The notes under the pieces: model-generated
What the model saw: only the letters and a program-made list of their open reading frames with translations
Database searches by the model: none
What the model was told of the DNA's origin: nothing
NCBI GenBank assembly: GCA_016875255.1
Contig: VGRU01000170.1
Location: 1-7,994, forward strand
Direction of reading: 5' to 3'
From: Deltaproteobacteria bacterium
GTDB taxonomy: Bacteria; Desulfobacterota; BSN033; UBA1163
DNA length: 7,994 nt
Part shown: piece after piece, positions 7,001-7,994 of the stretch
Position numbering within the stretch: position 1 is the first letter of the stretch
Layout of the letters: every line of letters starts with the position of its first letter
Translations under genes and position numbers: made by a program

Positions 7001-7896
7001 TCGATCATGTATTAAAAAAGATTCCTACACTCATGCTAGAAATACTGAACAAGTGTGTTTCAATGGAAGAAGAGCTGAATCCCAGGATGACGGATAATTT
7101 GTCATTCATCATACATAGGATTCAGGAGCACCCAGAAGAAATCGATAATAAATTGCTTGATCACCTGAGGGATGAGTTGCTGAGAAAGTTAAAGGACGTT
7201 CCTGAACTTGATTGGGATGCTGATGAGTTATTAAGATTTTCATTCAGCGGGATTGATTCGGCAATCAATTTTGTTGAATACCGGCTTCAAAAATCAATGG
7301 AGGCCCGAAAAAAGAGTAAGAGAAGGAAAAAATTGGATGCCGTGCCTTTTGACGGGTTGAAATCCATTTCTGGTCAGATCAAATCTTATGCCGATTTTGA
7401 GAAGCTGATGGAAAGGGTGATTGATTGGCATAAGGAGGATATGCTTTATAGAAAGTTTTACTTAGAATACTTAATGGAGCCGATATTGGGCCTTTCGGAC
7501 AAAGGCTCCCAGAAAACATTCCTTGAGGAATACATAGATAAACAAATCCTGGAGGGGCATGTACAAAAAGCAATGACCGCATCTGAGTATTTGCCTATCA
7601 ATGAAAATACCAGCTCCTTGCTCGTAAAGGTTTCAGAAAAAGCTATGGAAACCGGTGCCTCAAAGGATGTTGAAAGAATGCTTTTCGCCAAGACCCTGCC
7701 GAAGGGAGGATGGGAAGGTAAGCCCGGTGAGGCTCCTCCAGCCTTAGAAGAACTAAAAGGAACTTTTCAAAAGATGGAGGAAATGGCTAAGCCTGGTGAA
7801 CTGAAGGTTCTTATCGGAAGATGTGTGGCATCTATCGATGTGGACATTAAGGATCATCTAAAACGAGACGAAGAATTCCTGACCCCAAGAGGCTAG
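4033..7896 (+). CDS. Mrr-like nuclease, STAND-like NTPase and helical-repeat protein; candidate Avs-like antiviral effector
   Basis: This 1287-residue protein has four recognisable parts. Residues 1 to about 135 form a restriction-endonuclease-like domain: FQKLVNHLFA helix, GADGAWDG (D41, D45), and WSIQSKW with the Q64-x-K66 form of the PD-(D/E)xK site seen in Mrr-type enzymes. Residues about 160-345 are a P-loop NTPase: Walker A SPGGYGKS (201-208), Walker B YLLIFDDAD (251-259, D256 and D257), sensor-like LTLRTSG (283-289), and NPYLM near 344. A winged helix follows at about 385-460. The remainder is all helical, with a HEAT-like stretch around 708-721 and a basic patch at 1092-1100. The order nuclease, NTPase, helical sensor is that of antiviral STAND proteins, in which the C-terminal solenoid recognises a phage protein and the NTPase oligomerises to switch on the nuclease. 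That role is inferred. The start has GAGG at 4021-4024, 8 nt before ATG. No transmembrane segment is seen. Confidence 0.82.
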   Translation: MLNWEEKIDNEKIFQKLVNHLFALECNSPGFIPSSPYIGADGAWDGFYEGRYAQENQTGIWSIQSKWTKKSFKEAHSWQRTEIKKELKNANKNKVQHLRIATNAELKVEQVRDLEGLNKGEVATLKVWHRERLTLRVEQQPFLKSLFFELPQHPKFVPSNLYFDQIEKDLLPASKIEKFKEYAGQVKGFLLSESSILLIHSPGGYGKSHLLRDISQEAHKIDPNRQSWMTRQGHRSVEDAIQDEIIKGRNYLLIFDDADRFLDEARSLIAFARHEASAVKLVLTLRTSGLRPIHEILRQLRCEAIYGEISISDWSRNDLVQLLRIAAEQGTVEDEEILAALYPNPYLMVWIGRQKRKAPSMDFKKVKEKFVNDVDFEADRCLKDVFTSSEIKEFITNLACIAPLSMRDEILLGKLAEKFGRKIEVIKGKIDALVEAGVLRTVGNSIRFSPDMRGDVYLAYELEKARHEELNRLVKDWLTLCAEKLFVNLEGAAKYGNVPALEKIFSEIVDTWTKEATKTPRFIRDERLKLSETVARLAPKSCFNLMYSYLHSEAPVSQDKYLKSLESGMNLTTDDFGPVIITLFKIPDLRKEILPLLEEIHAREIEGFYDNYKPLTLVRHSLSPLHNSPKEILNTLAVFVEWLKNPNQYRIELISAGLTEILAGSHAYTKSTIGGIEFGDKILRPTKEITEIRDRAMHLLIEMLRYPSSDVQLAALKVAEGIGSTRGGVGPRRGMPLSDRIAKDTAVALEEIAKRINPEADFQLLNKIENLFIRWWGLEIPGAEKAADYLRNFPRSVEYIVFRYFASPDYVIIDFEAIEKQVPDTDRWGWLVHNIMHNDDHSKPEYFKPEVEMLIQKYDSQEKAVGFLMELHERISGYDRWPRPQIVRCWVRLEQEKFASIRGNKELWEKVPERFRNEIDLALSEMDTGFIKKLAEEVLPHLPSAPISKVDTFLTMLGRQEVDEKDLRNWLMQIAEKGDKEHRLLLVIHLDHVLKKIPTLMLEILNKCVSMEEELNPRMTDNLSFIIHRIQEHPEEIDNKLLDHLRDELLRKLKDVPELDWDADELLRFSFSGIDSAINFVEYRLQKSMEARKKSKRRKKLDAVPFDGLKSISGQIKSYADFEKLMERVIDWHKEDMLYRKFYLEYLMEPILGLSDKGSQKTFLEEYIDKQILEGHVQKAMTASEYLPINENTSSLLVKVSEKAMETGASKDVERMLFAKTLPKGGWEGKPGEAPPALEELKGTFQKMEEMAKPGELKVLIGRCVASIDVDIKDHLKRDEEFLTPRG

Positions 7897-7900
7897 CTTG

Positions 7901-7957
7901 AGAGAATAAAACGAATTATTCTTTACCCCTCAATTATTCAATACGGCAGGTGGGGTA
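7901..7957 (+). terminator. Hairpins after the large gene, possible terminator
   Basis: An AT-rich 7-bp stem pairs 7903-7909 with 7916-7922 (AGAATAA / TTATTCT, 6-nt loop), extended to 9 pairs with one G-T wobble. It starts 6 nt after the stop. A second pairing, TACCCC (7924-7929) with GGGGTA (7952-7957), encloses a 22-nt loop. No clear T run follows either, so termination is plausible rather than shown. Confidence 0.35.
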
Positions 7958-7970
7958 TTAACCCTTAACT

Positions 7971-7994
7971 GACAACGTTCAGGACATCGTTCAC
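7971..7994. mobile_element. Possible insertion-sequence end (two tandem 12-mers)
   Basis: The last 24 bases are two adjacent 12-mers, GACAACGTTCAG and GACATCGTTCAC, identical at 10 of 12 positions, and the base before is T, giving TGACA at the boundary. Repeated motifs containing GTTCAGGACAT are, as far as I remember, found at the ends of some IS481-like elements. The window stops here, so neither a transposase nor the opposite end can be seen. Confidence 0.3.

Noticed and set aside
681..7994. CRISPR array, tRNA or other structural RNA in the spacers
   Set aside because: No regularly spaced repeats with unique spacers and no cloverleaf were seen; all spacers are under about 180 bases.

Overview
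The window looks like an accessory stretch of a bacterial chromosome. The genes carry Shine-Dalgarno sites and sigma70-like -35/-10 boxes, one gene uses a TTG start, and by eye the base composition is middling GC. Gene content (an MBL hydrolase, two VapBC-type modules, an ATPase_2-like protein, a very large nuclease-NTPase) would suit an environmental bacterium such as a Desulfobacterota or Nitrospirota member. That assignment is an impression, not a demonstrated one. Every gene lies on the + strand.

Layout. 3-680: metallo-beta-lactamase-fold hydrolase, cut off at its N-terminus by the window edge. 681-804: spacer with a strong hairpin and a promoter. 805-1487: toxin-antitoxin pair, ribbon-helix-helix-like antitoxin plus PIN-domain toxin. 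1488-1632: spacer with an extended -10 promoter spanned by a perfect inverted repeat. 1633-2315: second pair, AbrB/MazE-type antitoxin plus PIN toxin. 2333-2431: 5' remnant of a small gene. 2414-2456: near-consensus promoter with three GTATAAT boxes. 2489-3601: P-loop ATPase with a C-terminal winged helix. 3646-3882: second, longer copy of the same small gene, carrying a one-base frameshift. 3928-4017: 29-codon frame. 4033-7896: 1287-residue protein with an Mrr-like nuclease domain, a STAND-like P-loop NTPase, a winged helix and a long helical solenoid. 7897-7994: hairpin spacer that ends in two tandem 12-mers, possibly the end of an insertion sequence.

How the genes may work together. The two toxin-antitoxin pairs are each translationally coupled and each has its own promoter; they look like independent modules. 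The large protein has the effector-NTPase-sensor layout of antiviral STAND (Avs-like) proteins and is the best candidate here for an undescribed defence gene. Whether the 370-residue ATPase, the small frameshifted gene and the 29-codon frame are partners of it or only neighbours cannot be told from one window. The broken small genes, the repeats and the possible insertion-sequence end all point to an actively rearranged island.
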